DNA of 64,000 nt from Pelecanus crispus (GCF_030463565.1 NC_134660.1:2307501-2371500), one strand, 5' to 3'. Positions 11,880-24,109 are shown, counted from the stretch's first letter. The notes: generated from the letters alone by a model not told the origin. Numbers and translations: made by a program.

Positions 11880-14800
11880 TCCAAATCTACAGCTCTGCCT
11901 ACACGCCGCAAAATGGGACCCGGGCGAGATGCAGGCGATGGCGGGGCCGGGCTGAACAATGGAGCCAGCGGCAGGGCGGCATGGGAGACCGGCCATCCCG
12001 GCCGGGCCGAGCGTGGCAGGGGCGACCAGCGGGCGCCAGGGCGAGGGGGGAGAAGCCGCGGGGACCCTCGCCGGGAGCTGGCATCTGCGGCTCGCCGCAA
12101 AATACCGCGGCGGCTCGCCCGGGTCCATCCCCACCCTCAGCCACCAGCCGAGCGGGGCTGGCTGCGGTGCTGAGGGCCTGGGCGCTGCGGCCGGGCAGGG
12201 CCCGGGGGACGCGGTGGTGGTGGCGGTGCCCGGTTCGGCCGCACCGGTGCGGGCAGGGGGCTGCAGGCATGGGCGTGGGCAGGGCCGGTGGCTGCGGGGG
12301 CCCCACACGGGTGGCACATGGTCCCTCCGGCTGCATGCCGCCCCACGGCTCCCACCGGCACCCCCTCAGCCGCACAACCGCGCCAGCCTCTCTCTGCAGC
12401 CCCGCGGCACAGCCCGGCATGCACAGATGCAGCCAGCCTTTGGCACGCTCCTACGTGCACACACGCGTACACACACGCACGCTTGCACACACATGTACGT
12501 GCACGCCCTCCCCAATGCACACGGGGTCCAAGCCCCCGCCGTCGATGCGGGTCCCACGGTTTCAGTGGCCGAGGCCCGGCCATGCCGCGGCGCAGCCGGC
12601 GAGGCCTTTGTCTGCCGCGGCCTCCTCACCGGCCACGGCCCTGCGACCCGGCCCGGCAGCGCCTCGTCACCCCCCGGCCTCCAAATCCGTCCCTGCCACG
12701 GTGTGCGTGCAGCCAGAAATCACTGCTGCCATTTCCCTTGTGCCTGCGAACCGGCAGCGGGCAGCGGCAGGGCCGGGGAGCCCGTAATGGGCACGTTGTG
12801 TCCCCGGGAGCCGAATCCCATCACCCGGTGCACCAGTCCTGGCTGCAGCCGTCGGGGCTGAGCCGTCGGACATCCCCGTGTCCTGGATCCCCTCTGTCCC
12901 CGCAAGCCCGGGGGGGACCATGACCTTCCTGGCCCGAGGGGTGCAGGCAGGGGAAGGGGCAGCAGGTGCAGGTTGCCACACACCGGCACGTGCTGGCCGT
13001 GCACCGCAGGCAAGGGCGGCAGGGACACGGTGGCAGCGGTGGCCGGGGCTGCGCCCACACGCAGACAAAGGGCTGGCTGTGCCCGGCCACCGGGTCTGTG
13101 CCAGCGGCGTCGGCGTCGCCCACTCCCCCGGTGCAGGTGCTGGGGCTGGCACGTGACAGAGGGGCCTCCACCGGCGGCGAGCATCCCCCCCGCACGCTCC
13201 CGCTGCCGAACCCTCCGACTGTCACTCACGGCTGCGGCCGAGCAGATGGCACCTGGGCTGGAGCCGGCCCGCGGGGAGGCAGGGCCCACCCCAGCCGTGC
13301 CGGTGCCGTGTCAGGGCACCGATTCCTGGGCAGCCTCCACGGCACATCGCAACCCTTCCCCGCAACACCCTTCAGCTCCCTCTGTTGCTGCCATCTTCAT
13401 TTTTGCTCGTGGGTGCCGGGCGGGCATCACCGTGGCCTGGGAGCCCGCCTTCACCCGGTGTCTGCAGCAAGCCGGCGCTGCCCGTTCCTGCCAGCTCTGG
13501 GTAAGTCCCCACTGTGCTGCCCTCAGTTCCCAGGCCAGGGGACCCCCAGCCCTCGGCGGGTGGCACGGCCCCACTCCAGCCCAGCTGCACCCCCGGTGTC
13601 GGGGCAGCGAAGCCGGCGGTGCCCCAGCTCCTGGCACCGGGCTCGCAGCCTACGGGGGACCCACGGGGGCACGGGGGCTGCCCGAGGCCGAGGAGATGCC
13701 ATGGCATGAGTGGCCGGGCTGGCCCGTGCAGGGACGGGGATGGGGACGGTGGGAAGCCGCGAGCCCCTGGCCCGGTGCATCCGTTACAGCCTAATTAGCA
13801 GCCGGCGAGCGGCAAGGGTGGGCGCCGGCGTGAGCCTCATCAGCATGCACAGCGCTTGGAGGGAGAAGAAAGTGGAGACATGAAACGGGGAGAGGAGATG
13901 AAAGGGGAGCAGGGGAGATGAAAACCCAAACCGCTGCATTGTGCCGGGGCCGGGGCGGTGCTGGGGGCCCGCAGCCAGCCTGTGCCAGGACGCGGCCCAC
14001 GGTGCGCGCAGGAGGAGGGATCCCGGTGCCGTCCCCGTGCCATCCCCTCCGCCACGGGCAGTGATGGCACAGGGCAGCGCGGGGCAGGGGCAGCCCCATC
14101 CTGGTCCCTGGGTGCCTTTGGGGGGGGGTTCATCCAGGGTGGTGAGTGGGGCTCCCAGCACCATGGCACAGGGGCTGTAGGAGCAGGATCCGGCCCCTGG
14201 GGAAATAGGGGTGCCCTGGGCAGCAGGAGGGGGCGAGGTCAGGGTGACCCCAGGACCTGGCACGGTGCAGGGGAGCAGGGGGGGAGCAGGGGCAGGGCTG
14301 GGTGCTGGTGCTTTGGGTGCAGGGGCTGGGGGGGGCGGTTTCTCCTGCCCCAGGAGGCTGGGGCTGGGGGAGCTGGGGCTCTGGTCCCCATCCTGCTGCT
14401 GGTCCCCATGTGCAGGGACCAGCTTTCCTGGCACTGCCTCCTCTGGTCCGTGGCCACCCCAGCCAGGTCCCCTGGCGTCTCGCTGCCCGGCGGGCACAGC
14501 AGGGCGTTTGGCTGCTGCACGAAGCTCTTTCCTCCTCCAAAATTCATCCTCCGTGCCCCTTCCCCTCCCTCCGGCAGGAAGGCAATGGATGGGGATGGGG
14601 ACCCTGCCTGGAGCGGCGGCGGCTCCGTCCCAGAGGTGGGTGCCTGGGGGGGAACACGTGGCATCCGGAGCGACACGGCGGGTGCACGGAAGCGGGTCGG
14701 CACCGGCAGAGCTGGGGGTGGGAGCTGGGCGCTGGGTGATGCCGGGACCCGGCTGGGAGCCAGCTGGGCCCAAGGTGGCTCCTGGGGGCCCTGTATGGGG

Positions 14801-16800
14801 CGAGTTTGCCGGGGCTCAGCCGGCTGCCGCATCCCCAGCGTGAGGCCGGTGCGCGGCACTGCAGCCGGCTGCCTCGGCGAGGCCACGCCGTCCCTCCCCA
14901 GCGTGGGCAGGGGGGGACCCAACCGGGGCCCCCCTCACCAGTGGGGTCCCCGTCCCCCCTTGGCGTGGCCGAGTTGTCCGGGGCCTGAGCAGCGGAGCCG
15001 GTTCCGGCGTCTCCCCGTGCGCGGCGGCGGGGGGGAGGCGGGGGCCACGTTGCCAGATGGAGCCGGCTCCGCGCTGCAATATTTCTGGGAGGTGAAGGCT
15101 GGGGAGAGATGGATGCGCTAACGCGCGGCGGAGCCACCGCCGGGGAATGTCAGCCGAGGGGAGGAGAGCGGCGGGAGCGGGAGCCCAGCCCGTCCCCGTC
15201 CCTGTCCCCGCTGCCTTTGGGGACGAAGTGGCCCCGGGCTGGGTCCCCGGAGCAGCTCTCCCTCGTGGGAGCCGTCCCTGGGCATCTTCCCGTCACTGGG
15301 TGAGCAGGGACCCGTCTGTGGGTGGGGGTCTCTGGGGGATGGGGGTGTGGGTGCCCTGCCCGTCCCCGTGTCCCTAAAGGTCCCTGCAATGGGGACCGCG
15401 GGGTCACGGGTGGGTTGGGGAGCCTGGGAGGAGGAAGCTGGTGGTAGAGGGGAAACTGAGGCACGGAGGGAGGAAAGGAGCGGTCCTGACTCAGCTGGGA
15501 TTTGGGGGGACTTTTAGCGAACCCTCTTTCTTTTGCTAGAGGAGGGCTGCTGCCCCCACCCTGGCCAGACCCTGCCACCCCGCCCATGGGGGCTTCTCAG
15601 GTGGTTTTTAAGGTGCACGCCATTAATTGGGCAAACGACGCCTTGGGAATTGTCCGGTGGGAAACTGCCAGAGCCGCGGCTGCGCGTGGGGCTGGGGACG
15701 GAGGGTCCTGGGGCGGGGGGACAGGCGGCCCCAGGGGACTTGTCCCCCGCTCCGTGCTCCGTCATCACCCAGTGTCACCGGCTGCCCCCCCCGCCGGGCT
15801 CAGATGCAATTTGGGGACAGTGCGGGGGGGCTGGGACAGGGGGACCGCGGCCCGGAATCAAGGGCCGGAGGGGGCTGCCATTGTGCCACCAGCGGAGCTG
15901 GCTGCTGGTGAGGTAATAAGGTGAGGTCACAATAGGCTATGACATCACAGCCGCTGGACTGTGAGGTCACAAGCCCCCAAGGAGCGGACAGGAGGCTCCC
16001 TGTGGCCGCAGCAGGGCCACCATGGCTGCCGCGGCCGGGTCGGTGTGGGGGGCACAGGGGGCCCGCACGCGCAGCCCGGCGGTGCCACCGGCGTGGGCAC
16101 GGCGCGGCGCGGCTGAACGAGCGCTGCTGGCACCGGCCCCCGGCCCCCCCGCGGCAGATGGCGTCCGCTTGGGCCTGTTTCAGGGAGCCGGCGGGGCGCG
16201 ATGGCGGGGGGCCGCGGCGTGCGGGGGGCGGCGGGGGGGCTGCCGGCAGCCACGTTCCCCCTCCATCGCCGTCTCCCCCCGCCCCCCCCTGCTTGCCTGC
16301 ACCCCTCTGCGCTGGTGGCCCCAAAGCGGGGCAGGGGAGACGGCCGGTGGCCCTCACAGAGGTGCGCTGAGTGGCGTCAGGCCTCAGCGGGGCGGGTGGG
16401 CACAGGGGCCACGGGCGAGGGGGGTGCGGGGTGGCACCAGGGACAAAGGCAAAGGGTCGGATTCGGGGTTGGGGGGCTGGGGGTGCCAGACCCCCACCCT
16501 GGAGGGGCCTCAGGCCCCCGGCCCATGGGGGCCGATCCAGCCCGGTGCTGCCGTCACGGGGCTCGGCTGCCCCTGCCAGCCCCAGGGCACTGGGGGGACC
16601 CCCGGCGTCGGGCACTCTGGGGTCCTTGCCCCCATTTTGGGGGGGTGCTCTGGGGCCTCCCATCCCCGGGGACATCAGGGACCCCCATCCCGCATCCCGG
16701 GTGACTTTGGGGACCCCCAGCCTGGGGAGCAGCGGGGCCCCCATCCCGACACCCCGTGCCATCGAGAGGGGGACCCGGCAGGGAGCGGATTTGGGGGGGG
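11880..16800. other. Intergenic DNA between NEUROD2 and PPP1R1B, no gene seen
   Basis: GC-rich sequence with no exon that I can support. Small islands of interest are CA/CG dinucleotide words at about 12450-12510, CCTAATTAGC at about 13790, CCATTAATTGGG within a lower-GC patch at about 15600-15680, and the receptor-like element listed separately. Long frames here are composition artefacts. Confidence 0.4.
15905..15975. promoter_or_regulatory. Paired nuclear-receptor-like repeats around a CRE-like site
   Basis: The 12-mer GTGAGGTCACAA occurs twice, at 15921-15932 and 15961-15972, exactly 40 bp apart. TGACATCA (one mismatch from a CRE) lies between them at 15940-15947. AGGTCA is the nuclear-receptor half-site. 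This is motif evidence only. Confidence 0.35.
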
Positions 16801-16820
16801 GGGGCGGGGGTGGGGGGGGT

Positions 16821-16960
16821 GTCTCCATGGCGACAGGGCGCCGATGACGACAGTCGCCATGGCGAGGCTGCGTGGCCCGGCCCGTTGCCATGGCGATGCG
16901 CCTGGCACGGCGAGTCGCCATGGAGATGGCCGAGGGATGGAGCGGTCCCCATGGCGGGGG
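16821..16960. repeat. About 31-bp tandem array of GCCATGGCGA (RFX X-box-like) cores
   Basis: Five CCATGG cores lie at 16825, 16857, 16888, 16918 and 16949, a spacing of 30-32 bp, with most flanked by G(T/A)CGCCATGGCGA. The copy at 16884-16896 reads GTTGCCATGGCGA, one half perfect to the RFX palindrome GTTGCCATGGCAAC. It may be a small minisatellite, a cluster of RFX sites, or both. Confidence 0.6.
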
Positions 16961-17109
16961 CCCGGGGCCAGGCCGGGGTTGTGGGGTCCCCGGGGCCGAG
17001 CCCCCCGCCGCCCATGGGGCCTCGCGCCCTCCCGGCGTGGCGCGGCGTGGGGCCGGTGCCGCCGCGTGCCGCCGCGTGCCTGCCGCCGCCGCCGCCGCCC
17101 AGGTTCATT

Positions 17110-17345
17110 TGCACGAGGCTTTTCCACTCCAGTTCACACTACCATCTGACAAGCCCAACTTCTCATTTTCAGAGTAATCACTCCACTGCACTAATTGCAC
17201 ATGCAAATATGCAAATTCGTATTAATTAATTACTATACTAATTAGTTCTGTGGTATTTGCGAGTAATAAATCATTCGGAGGGAGCGGGAAGCTGGAGACC
17301 TGGCCCATTTACACTTCGCATAAAATTTTAATAGGCGCTCCGGCT
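17110..17345. promoter_or_regulatory. Strong enhancer-like island D with tandem POU octamers
   Basis: AT-rich 230-bp block with abrupt edges. Two perfect octamers lie head to tail without spacer, ATGCAAATATGCAAAT at 17201-17216, followed by ATTAATTAATTA (17221-17232), CTAATTAG (about 17239), TGTGGT (RUNX-like) and a partial third POU word ATTTGCGA. Octamer pairs bind POU dimers such as BRN1/2 or OCT factors. The place, about 7 kb upstream of NEUROD2, fits a neural enhancer. There is no coding frame. Confidence 0.5.
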
Positions 17346-17854
17346 GATCCGGGACAGCCGCGCTTAAAGGCACAGAGCTGGCGTGGCATGGCCTGGCCAC
17401 GCTGCCTGGCTCGGGGGGCACCGGCACCCCCGGCCCTGGCACGTGGGAGGGGGCGAGGGGATGGAGAACAGGGCAGGAAAAGGGAAAAAACGAAAGAAAA
17501 AAGCAATGGGGAGGAGGGAAGTGGGTGGTTTGGGGGTGCAGGGCCGGTCACGACGCGGTGGTTCTGTGCCCGGCGGCTGCGGTAGCCCGGGCTGTCTCCT
17601 CCTGGGGAAACTGAGGCACGGAGCGGGGTCCCCCCTGGGCAGCAGGCGCACGGTGCTGCCCACCGCAGCGCCCCAAAACTGTGGCCTCTCCCCTCACCCT
17701 GCAGCGCGGAGACCCCCAGGGATGGGGGTGCCGGAGCGAGGGGGGGGGTCACCCCAGTCTGCAGCCGCTCCTGCCAGCCACGCCGGCACCGCGACCACGC
17801 TGGCACCGCGACCACGCCAGCACCGCGCAGCCGCTCCCCGCCGCCACCTTTGGG

Positions 17855-18020
17855 GATTTTGCAAGCCTTTAATTGTCGTAAGCACAGATTAATTAAGCAG
17901 CGATAAACACAAACCCATGCATTATTGATGAATAAGGGTGAGTTCAGGTTGGTGCAAACGTTGTAATTAAATATAAACCTCAAGCTGCCCATTGTTAACG
18001 TACAAATTACATTACTATTG
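17855..18020. promoter_or_regulatory. Enhancer-like island E with SOX, FOX and homeodomain words
   Basis: AT-rich block containing CTTTAATTG, GATTAATTAAG, GATAAACA (forkhead), ATGCATTATTGATGAATAAG (POU/HOX-PBX-like) and CCCATTGTTAAC (SOX core). It is non-coding and bounded by GC-rich DNA on both sides. Together with the blocks at 17.1 and 19.6 kb it forms a cluster between NEUROD2 and PPP1R1B. Confidence 0.45.
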
Positions 18021-18384
18021 CGACACGTGTCGGGGCGCGCGCGGCCGGGAAGGGGCTCGTGCCCGGGCACCGTGACCCTGCCGCGCCCTCCGGCCCCACG
18101 GAGCGGGAGAGGGGATGGGGGAGCTGGGAGGGGGGTTTAGGGGGGCAGGAGCGGGGTCCCCACCACCCGGCCCCCTCGCCACGGACATCCCCGGTTTTGC
18201 CGCAGCGCCGGGGCCAGGCCCTTCTCCGTCCGCATCCGTCGTGGATCCGTGCGCAGTGAGGGTGCTCCAGGCCGGGCCTGGCACAGGCACACGTGTCACC
18301 GGCCCCGTGGGGACAGCAGCTCCCTGCTCGGCGCCCGGCCCCGCCGGGATGGGGACACGCACGGGGCACCCCGCGCGCTGCTGT

Positions 18385-19240
18385 GCACGGACACACGCAC
18401 ACACACGCATGCACACGCACATGCCTGGGCAAACCTGCGCACCCCTGGCTCATACACGCATGCATACACACACGTGTGCACACACGTGCATGTCCCTGGC
18501 ATGCACACACACATAAAAATGCACACACTCCTGTGTGCACGCATGCACCCACAAATGGATGCACATCCCTGGCACATACATGCATACATACGCACTCCTG
18601 TGCGCACACACGCATGCACACATGTGCACGTCCCTGGAGCACACACACATACACACATAAACATGGACACACTCCTGTGCGCACACATGCGTACACGCAG
18701 ACATGCACACACACACGGATGCACATCCCTGGCACATACATGCAGGCACACACAGAGTCCTGTGCACACACATGCATATCCCTGGCACACACACACACAT
18801 AAACATGTACACGTCCCTGTGCGCACGCATGGATCCACATCCCTGGCACATACCTGCATGCACACACACTCCTGTGCACACACATGCGCGCACACATGGA
18901 TGCACATCCCTGACACATACATGCACGCACGCACACACACATATGCACACACATAAACATGCACACACTCCTGTGCGCACACATGCATGCATGCACACAT
19001 GGATGCACATCCCTGACACACATGCGTACACACACACACTCTCCTGTGCACACACACACATGTGTGCACACATAAAGATGCCCCCACTCCTGTGTGCACA
19101 CATGCATGCACATCCCTGGCACATGCATGCGCCCACTCCTGTGCGTGCACATGTGCACTCACGCACACGCATACACACACGCGTGTACACTCGTGCACAC
19201 ACATGCACAGCCCCGGCACACGCATGCACACACCCCCCCA
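18385..19240. repeat. CA-rich compound minisatellite
   Basis: About 850 bp of diverged tandem units combining CACACA runs with words such as CACTCCTGTGCGCACACATG and GGATGCACATCCCTGGCACA, repeating at roughly 60-80 bp. All long frames here (His/Thr/Cys-rich on plus, Cys/Val-rich on minus) are artefacts of the repeat. Confidence 0.85.
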
Positions 19241-19619
19241 GCCCCAGTTCCCACCGCACCAGCACCCACCCAAACCCCCACCCTGAGGCATGGCAGCCCC
19301 CCCGCAGGGGGTCCTGTCCCCGCGTCCCCGTCCCCCCCTGCACAAGCAGGACCCCCAGCCCCGGCCAGGCCACACTCGCCCCCCGCTTACACATTTGCAC
19401 CCGACATACCCCTCGCCGGGATGCCCGGGCGCCGTGGCCGTGCCACCCTCCCCGCGGGCACCCGGATCTCCCCGGCAAACCCTTGGGGACCCCGGTGACA
19501 GCCCCACGGGGACAAGTGACAACGACAGCGGGGGGCCGCGGGGAGAGCGGGCGAACCCGGCTTGGCTGCGCGTCCCCAGCTCCCCACGCGCCCCTCGCCC
19601 GGGCGGAGGGTGGGGGGTT

Positions 19620-19740
19620 GGCAGCTGGTAGCTATTTATTAACCAGTCATGGTTAAATTGGTTTATAAATTAACAGATGTTTTAACTTTATTCTTTCTTC
19701 TGGGAATGGAGGCAGCAAACTGGTCTGTGCAGGCGGCCGG
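19620..19740. promoter_or_regulatory. Enhancer-like island F with E-boxes
   Basis: A 120-bp AT-rich island holding CAGCTG (19622-19627), CAGATG in TAACAGATGTT (19674-19679), CTATTTATTAACC and GGTTTATAAATTAAC. The E-box CAGATG is the preferred NeuroD/Neurogenin site, so autoregulation is possible but unproven. Confidence 0.4.
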
Positions 19741-21540
19741 GCCCCCTCCCCGGGAGGGTCCCGTCGATGGGGACGGGGTGGGGGGAGCGGGGCTGGCAGG
19801 GCACCGTGGGGGCACCGGCCTGGGCTTTTGGGTCCCCTGGGGTCCCATCTCCTCGGGGACGGTGGCGGCCGGGGGCTGTGGAGGGCACGTGCTACAGGTG
19901 GGTAAACTGAGGCACGGCCACCGCTGACGTCCCCCAGCAAGAGGAGACCCCCGGGGTGCCTCTCCCCTCCTGGTCTCACTGCTGCACCCCTCCCTCCTCG
20001 GGACCCCCAGGCTCGCACCCCCCACCAGCCCCCCCCCCAAGGTTTTAACCGCTCAGACCCTCCCGGGGCAGGCAGACCCCAGCACCGGGCTCCATGTGCA
20101 CAGACCCCCCCCCCCCCAAAGCCGGGGCATCCCCCTGCCCGGGTGGGTGCCCACCCTGGGGGTGCTGGGTGGGTGCGCACCCTGGGGGTGTTGTCCCAGG
20201 ACCGCCCCCCAGTGCCCCCCACCCCGGTGACAGCCCCGGCGCAAGGCTTGGCGTGGGCCGGTGGCTGGCGGCTGCCAACCGGGATGGCTCCAGCCGCGGC
20301 TCCGCTCCGGCCACCCCGTGCCAAAGCCCTTGAGCCCGTGCCCGGGCCCCGCGCTCGCCGCGCGGCCGTGCCAGCACCAGGGTGGCCATGCCAGCACCAG
20401 GGTGGCCATTGCCAGCCAGGCCGTGCCAGCGTCGGGCACCGCCATGCCAGCGCCAGGCCATGCCAGCCGTGCCGGGGATGACATCTGCCGGCAGCGTGCC
20501 GCAGCACCGACGGGCACGGCCGGGTTGGCGAGGGCACCGGGGCCAGGCTGAGCCCACGGGGACACAGCCCCCTGCCCACCCTGCTGGGGTGCAGGGGTGG
20601 GACCCCCTCCTCATCCTGCCAGGGTGCGAGGTCAAACCCCCCCCGTCCCCTGGGGATACGGGGACGCGTCCCCTCCTCGCACCAGGCCTGGAGCCCCGGC
20701 ATCTTTTCGGGGATCTGGGGTCTCAGCCCCCCCCACCCAGTCATGCTGGGGTTGGAGCCCCCCCGTCGTGCTGAGGACACGAGAATGCAGCCCCCACCCC
20801 CATCATGGTGGGGTTATGGGGTTGCAGCCCCCCAGTCCTGCCAGTGCTGCCCGGTGCCTCAGTTTCCCCATCGCGCAGAGGAGGTGCCAGCCCCCCCCCC
20901 CCCGACCCCCCCAGTGCTGCCCAGCCCCTCTGGGCAGTGACAGTGGCACTGGGGTGCCACCATGACCAGGTCCCCAGCCCACCCCATGCGACGAGGGACC
21001 CCCAACCCATTTGGGGAGGGGGCCACCCCCAGGTCCCCCTTCCCCTCTGCTGCACCCCACGTTTGTCGCTGGGGGGGGGGTTCCCAGCAGGGAAGGCGTT
21101 AAGGGCCCCCCCCCCCCCGCCCCCGCCCCCTCGGGCTCCCACGCGTGTTCCCACTCCCGGCACCTCCTCTGCGCCCGGGGGAGCACCGGCGCCCACCCGG
21201 CCGCCCCCGCTGCAGCTCCGGGGGTGGGGGGCGCTGAGCCGGGGGGGGGCCGGGGGCCCTGTGCCCCCCGGGGAGGGGGGGGGGGGGCTGCACCCACGGT
21301 GGGTCCTGCCGTGCGGGGGGCTCGGGGTGCGCAGCCCGGGGGGAGCTGGGGGGGGACCCCAGGAGTGACCCCCCCCGGGCACCCCCCTCCCGCAGGGCCG
21401 GGCAGGGGACCCAGGCGTCCGGAGGGGGGGACCCGGGGCGGGGGGGGACACTCCGGCACCCACCGCCCCCCGCCCGAGCCCCGCCCCCTCCGTGGCCCCG
21501 CCCCCTCCACCGCACAGGCCCCGCCCCCCCGTCACTCACC
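19740..21540. other. Intergenic GC-rich DNA with short duplications, no gene seen
   Basis: There is a direct duplication of TGCCAGCACCAGGGTGGCCA near 20370-20410 plus C-rich and G-rich runs. No exon or promoter is supported. Confidence 0.35.
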
Positions 21541-21554
21541 TTTTGGACCGGTGT

Positions 21555-22960
21555 CCTGGCCCCACGATGCCCCGACCCCACGATGCCCTGTCCCCAGTGT
21601 CCTCCTGTCCCCACGCTGCTCCACCCCCAGTGTCCTCCTGTCCCCACCATGCTCTGAACCCACAGTGCCCCGTCCCCGTGACACTCCGTCCCTGGTGTAC
21701 CCCATCCCCACGGTGCCCCGTCCCCACGGTGCCCTGTGCCCACGATGTCCCATCCCCACGGTGCCCTGTCCCCACGGTGCCCTGTGCCCACGGTGCCCCA
21801 TCCCCACGGTGCCCCGTCCCCACGGTGCCCCATCCTCACAGTGCCCCGTCCCCGCCGACACTCCATCCCTGGTGTACCCCATCCCCACGGTGCCCTGTGC
21901 CCACGGTGCCCTGTCCCCATGGTGCCCCATCCCCATGGTGCCCCATCCCCACGGTGCCCCGTCCCCACGGTGCCCTGTGCCCACGGTGCCCTGTCCCCAC
22001 GGTGTCCCGTCCCCACGGTGCCCCATCCTCACAGTGCCCCGTCCCCGCCGACACTCCATCCCTGGTGTACCCCATCCCCACGGTGCCCTGTGCCCACGGT
22101 GCCCTGTCCCCATGGTGCCCCATCCCCATGGTGCCCCATCCCCACGGTGCCCCGTCCCCACGGTGCCCTGTGCCCACGGTGCCCTGTCCCCACGGTGTCC
22201 CGTCCCCACGGTGCCCCATCCTCACAGTGCCCCGTCCCCGCCGACACTCCATCCCTGGTGTACCCCATCCCCACGGTGCCCTGTCCCCACGGTGCCCTGG
22301 GCCCACGGTGCCCCATCCCCATGGTGCCCCATCCCCACGGTGTCCCGTCCCCACGGTGCCCTGTGCCCACGGTGCCCTGTCCCCACGGTGTCCCATGCCC
22401 ACGGTGCCCCATCCCCACGGTGCCCCGTCCCCATGGTGCCCTGTGCCCATGGTGCCCCATCCCCACGGTGCCCCCTCCCCACGGTGCCCCCTCCCCACGG
22501 TGCCCCATCCCCATGGTGCCTCGTCCCCACGGTGCCCCCTCCCCACGGTGCCCCGTGCCCACGGTGCCCCCTCCCCACGGTGCCCCCTCCCCACGGTGCC
22601 CCATCCCCACGGTGCCCCGTCCCCACAGTGCCCTGTCCCCACGGTGCCCTGTGCCCACGGTGCCCCCTCCCCACGGTGCCCCATCCCCACGATGTCCCAT
22701 CCCCACAGTGCCCTGTCCCCACATTGCCCCGTCCCCACGGTGCCCTGTCCCCACGGTGCCCCATCCCCACGATGTCCCATCCCCGCGGTGCCCCGTCCCC
22801 ACTGCACCCTGCCCCAGTGCTTCCCCATCCCCACGATGTCCCGTCCCCACAGTGCCCCATCCCCATGGCGCCCTGTCCCCGCGGTGCCCCGTCCCCACTG
22901 CACCCTGCCCCAGTGCTTCCCCATCCTCACGATGCCCCATCCCCGCAGCCCCCGTCCCCC
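21555..22960 (+). repeat. 16-bp minisatellite (CCCCACGGTGCCCYRT), about 85-90 units, with 193-bp higher-order repeat
   Basis: Units are CCCCACGGTGCCCCRT with 16-bp spacing. Because 48 bp is a multiple of three, frames stay open for hundreds of codons on both strands; those peptides (Pro/Arg/Cys/His repeats) are not genes. A diverged block starting CATCCTCACAGTGCCC recurs at 21831, 22024 and 22217, so a 193-bp unit (12 x 16 + 1) was itself tandemly duplicated. Copies left of 21720 and right of 22790 are more diverged. Confidence 0.95.
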
Positions 22961-23749
22961 CGCGCTGCCCCGTCCACCTCGACGCCCCAGCCCCACAGCA
23001 CCCTGCCCCTCTGCCACCGCCGTGCCCGGCCCCACGGCCCCCTCGTCGCTCCGCCGGCGGGCGAAGGCTCCCGCTCCTTGCCGGTGCCCGCTGGTGGGGG
23101 GCGAGGCGGCAAGCGCCGCTTCCCCGAACCTGCTGCTATTTTTACTCTCTCTGCAGGAGGATTCTCTGCTGCGTGGAGCTGCAGCCCCCGCCGCGCGGCA
23201 CGGGGATGGGCACGACACGGCACGGCACGGCCACGGAGCAGCCTGGGTGCCCACGGTGCCAAGATGGGGCTGACCCGGCGAGGAGCGGGCCCGTGTGCGT
23301 GCCCGGAGCCACGTGGCCCGGTGCGGTACCCCCCTGCGCCCCAGCTGCGGGTGCCACCCGCGGGCGCAGGCTGCGTGGGTGCGGGCGCGGGCGGCGCGTG
23401 CCGATCCCGGGGGGCTGCGGGTGCTGCCGCTGCCGCAGCACGGGGAAGGGAGGGGGCCCGGCCACCCCCTCGCACGGCGCCTTCGCGGGCGGGAGGAACG
23501 GGAACGGCAGCGGGAAGGAGCCCGGGAACCTGTTGCCATAACAACTTGGGTCCCGTGCTGGGATGGGGACAGGGATGGGGACAATGCTCAGAGCCTGGCA
23601 CGGGGACCCCCGGCACGGGGCCAGCCTGGGCACGGGGGTGACCAAGGGACCCCTCACCCTGTCCCCCCGGCTCAGCCTCGCAGTCCCCTCCGTGGGGACA
23701 CGGGCTCTGCTGGTGGCCGTCCCTGGGGTGTCCCCACCCTGAGCAGGGC

Positions 23750-24105
23750 CCGACTTTGCCGTGCTTTGCCGTGCTAAGGCTGAGCTTTGCCACGCTTTGC
23801 CGCCCTGAGCTGAGCTTTGCCACGCTTTGCCGCCCTGAGCTGAGCTTTGCCACGCTTTGCCACGCAGAGCCGGGCTTTGCCACGCTTTGCCACGCAGAGC
23901 CAAGCTTTGCCACGCTTTGCCACGCAGAGCTGAGCTTCGCCACGGATTGCCGTGCTAAGCCGAGCTTTGCCACGCTTTGCCGCCCTGAGCCGAGCTTTGC
24001 CACGCTTTGCCACGCAGAGCTGAGCTTTGCCACGCTTTGCTGTGCTAAGCCGAGCTTTGCCGCACAGAGCCGGGCTTTGCCGTGCTTTGCCGCGTGGGGC
24101 CGGGC
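23750..24105 (+). repeat. 30-bp minisatellite (GAGCTTTGCCACGCTTTGCC...), about 11-12 units
   Basis: Tandem units of about 30 bp in which GAGCTTTGCCACGCTTTGCC alternates with variable words (GCCCTGAGCT, ACGCAGAGCC, GTGCTAAGCC). Both strands carry long spurious frames. Confidence 0.9.
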
Positions 24106-24109
24106 GGGC

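Noticed and set aside
18249-19656. Long Cys/His/Thr frames that look zinc-finger-like
   Set aside because: They are translations of CA-rich repeats with no finger spacing.
21011-23641. 876-codon Pro/Arg/Cys/His-rich frame
   Set aside because: It is translation of the 16-bp minisatellite; a 48-bp period keeps all frames open.
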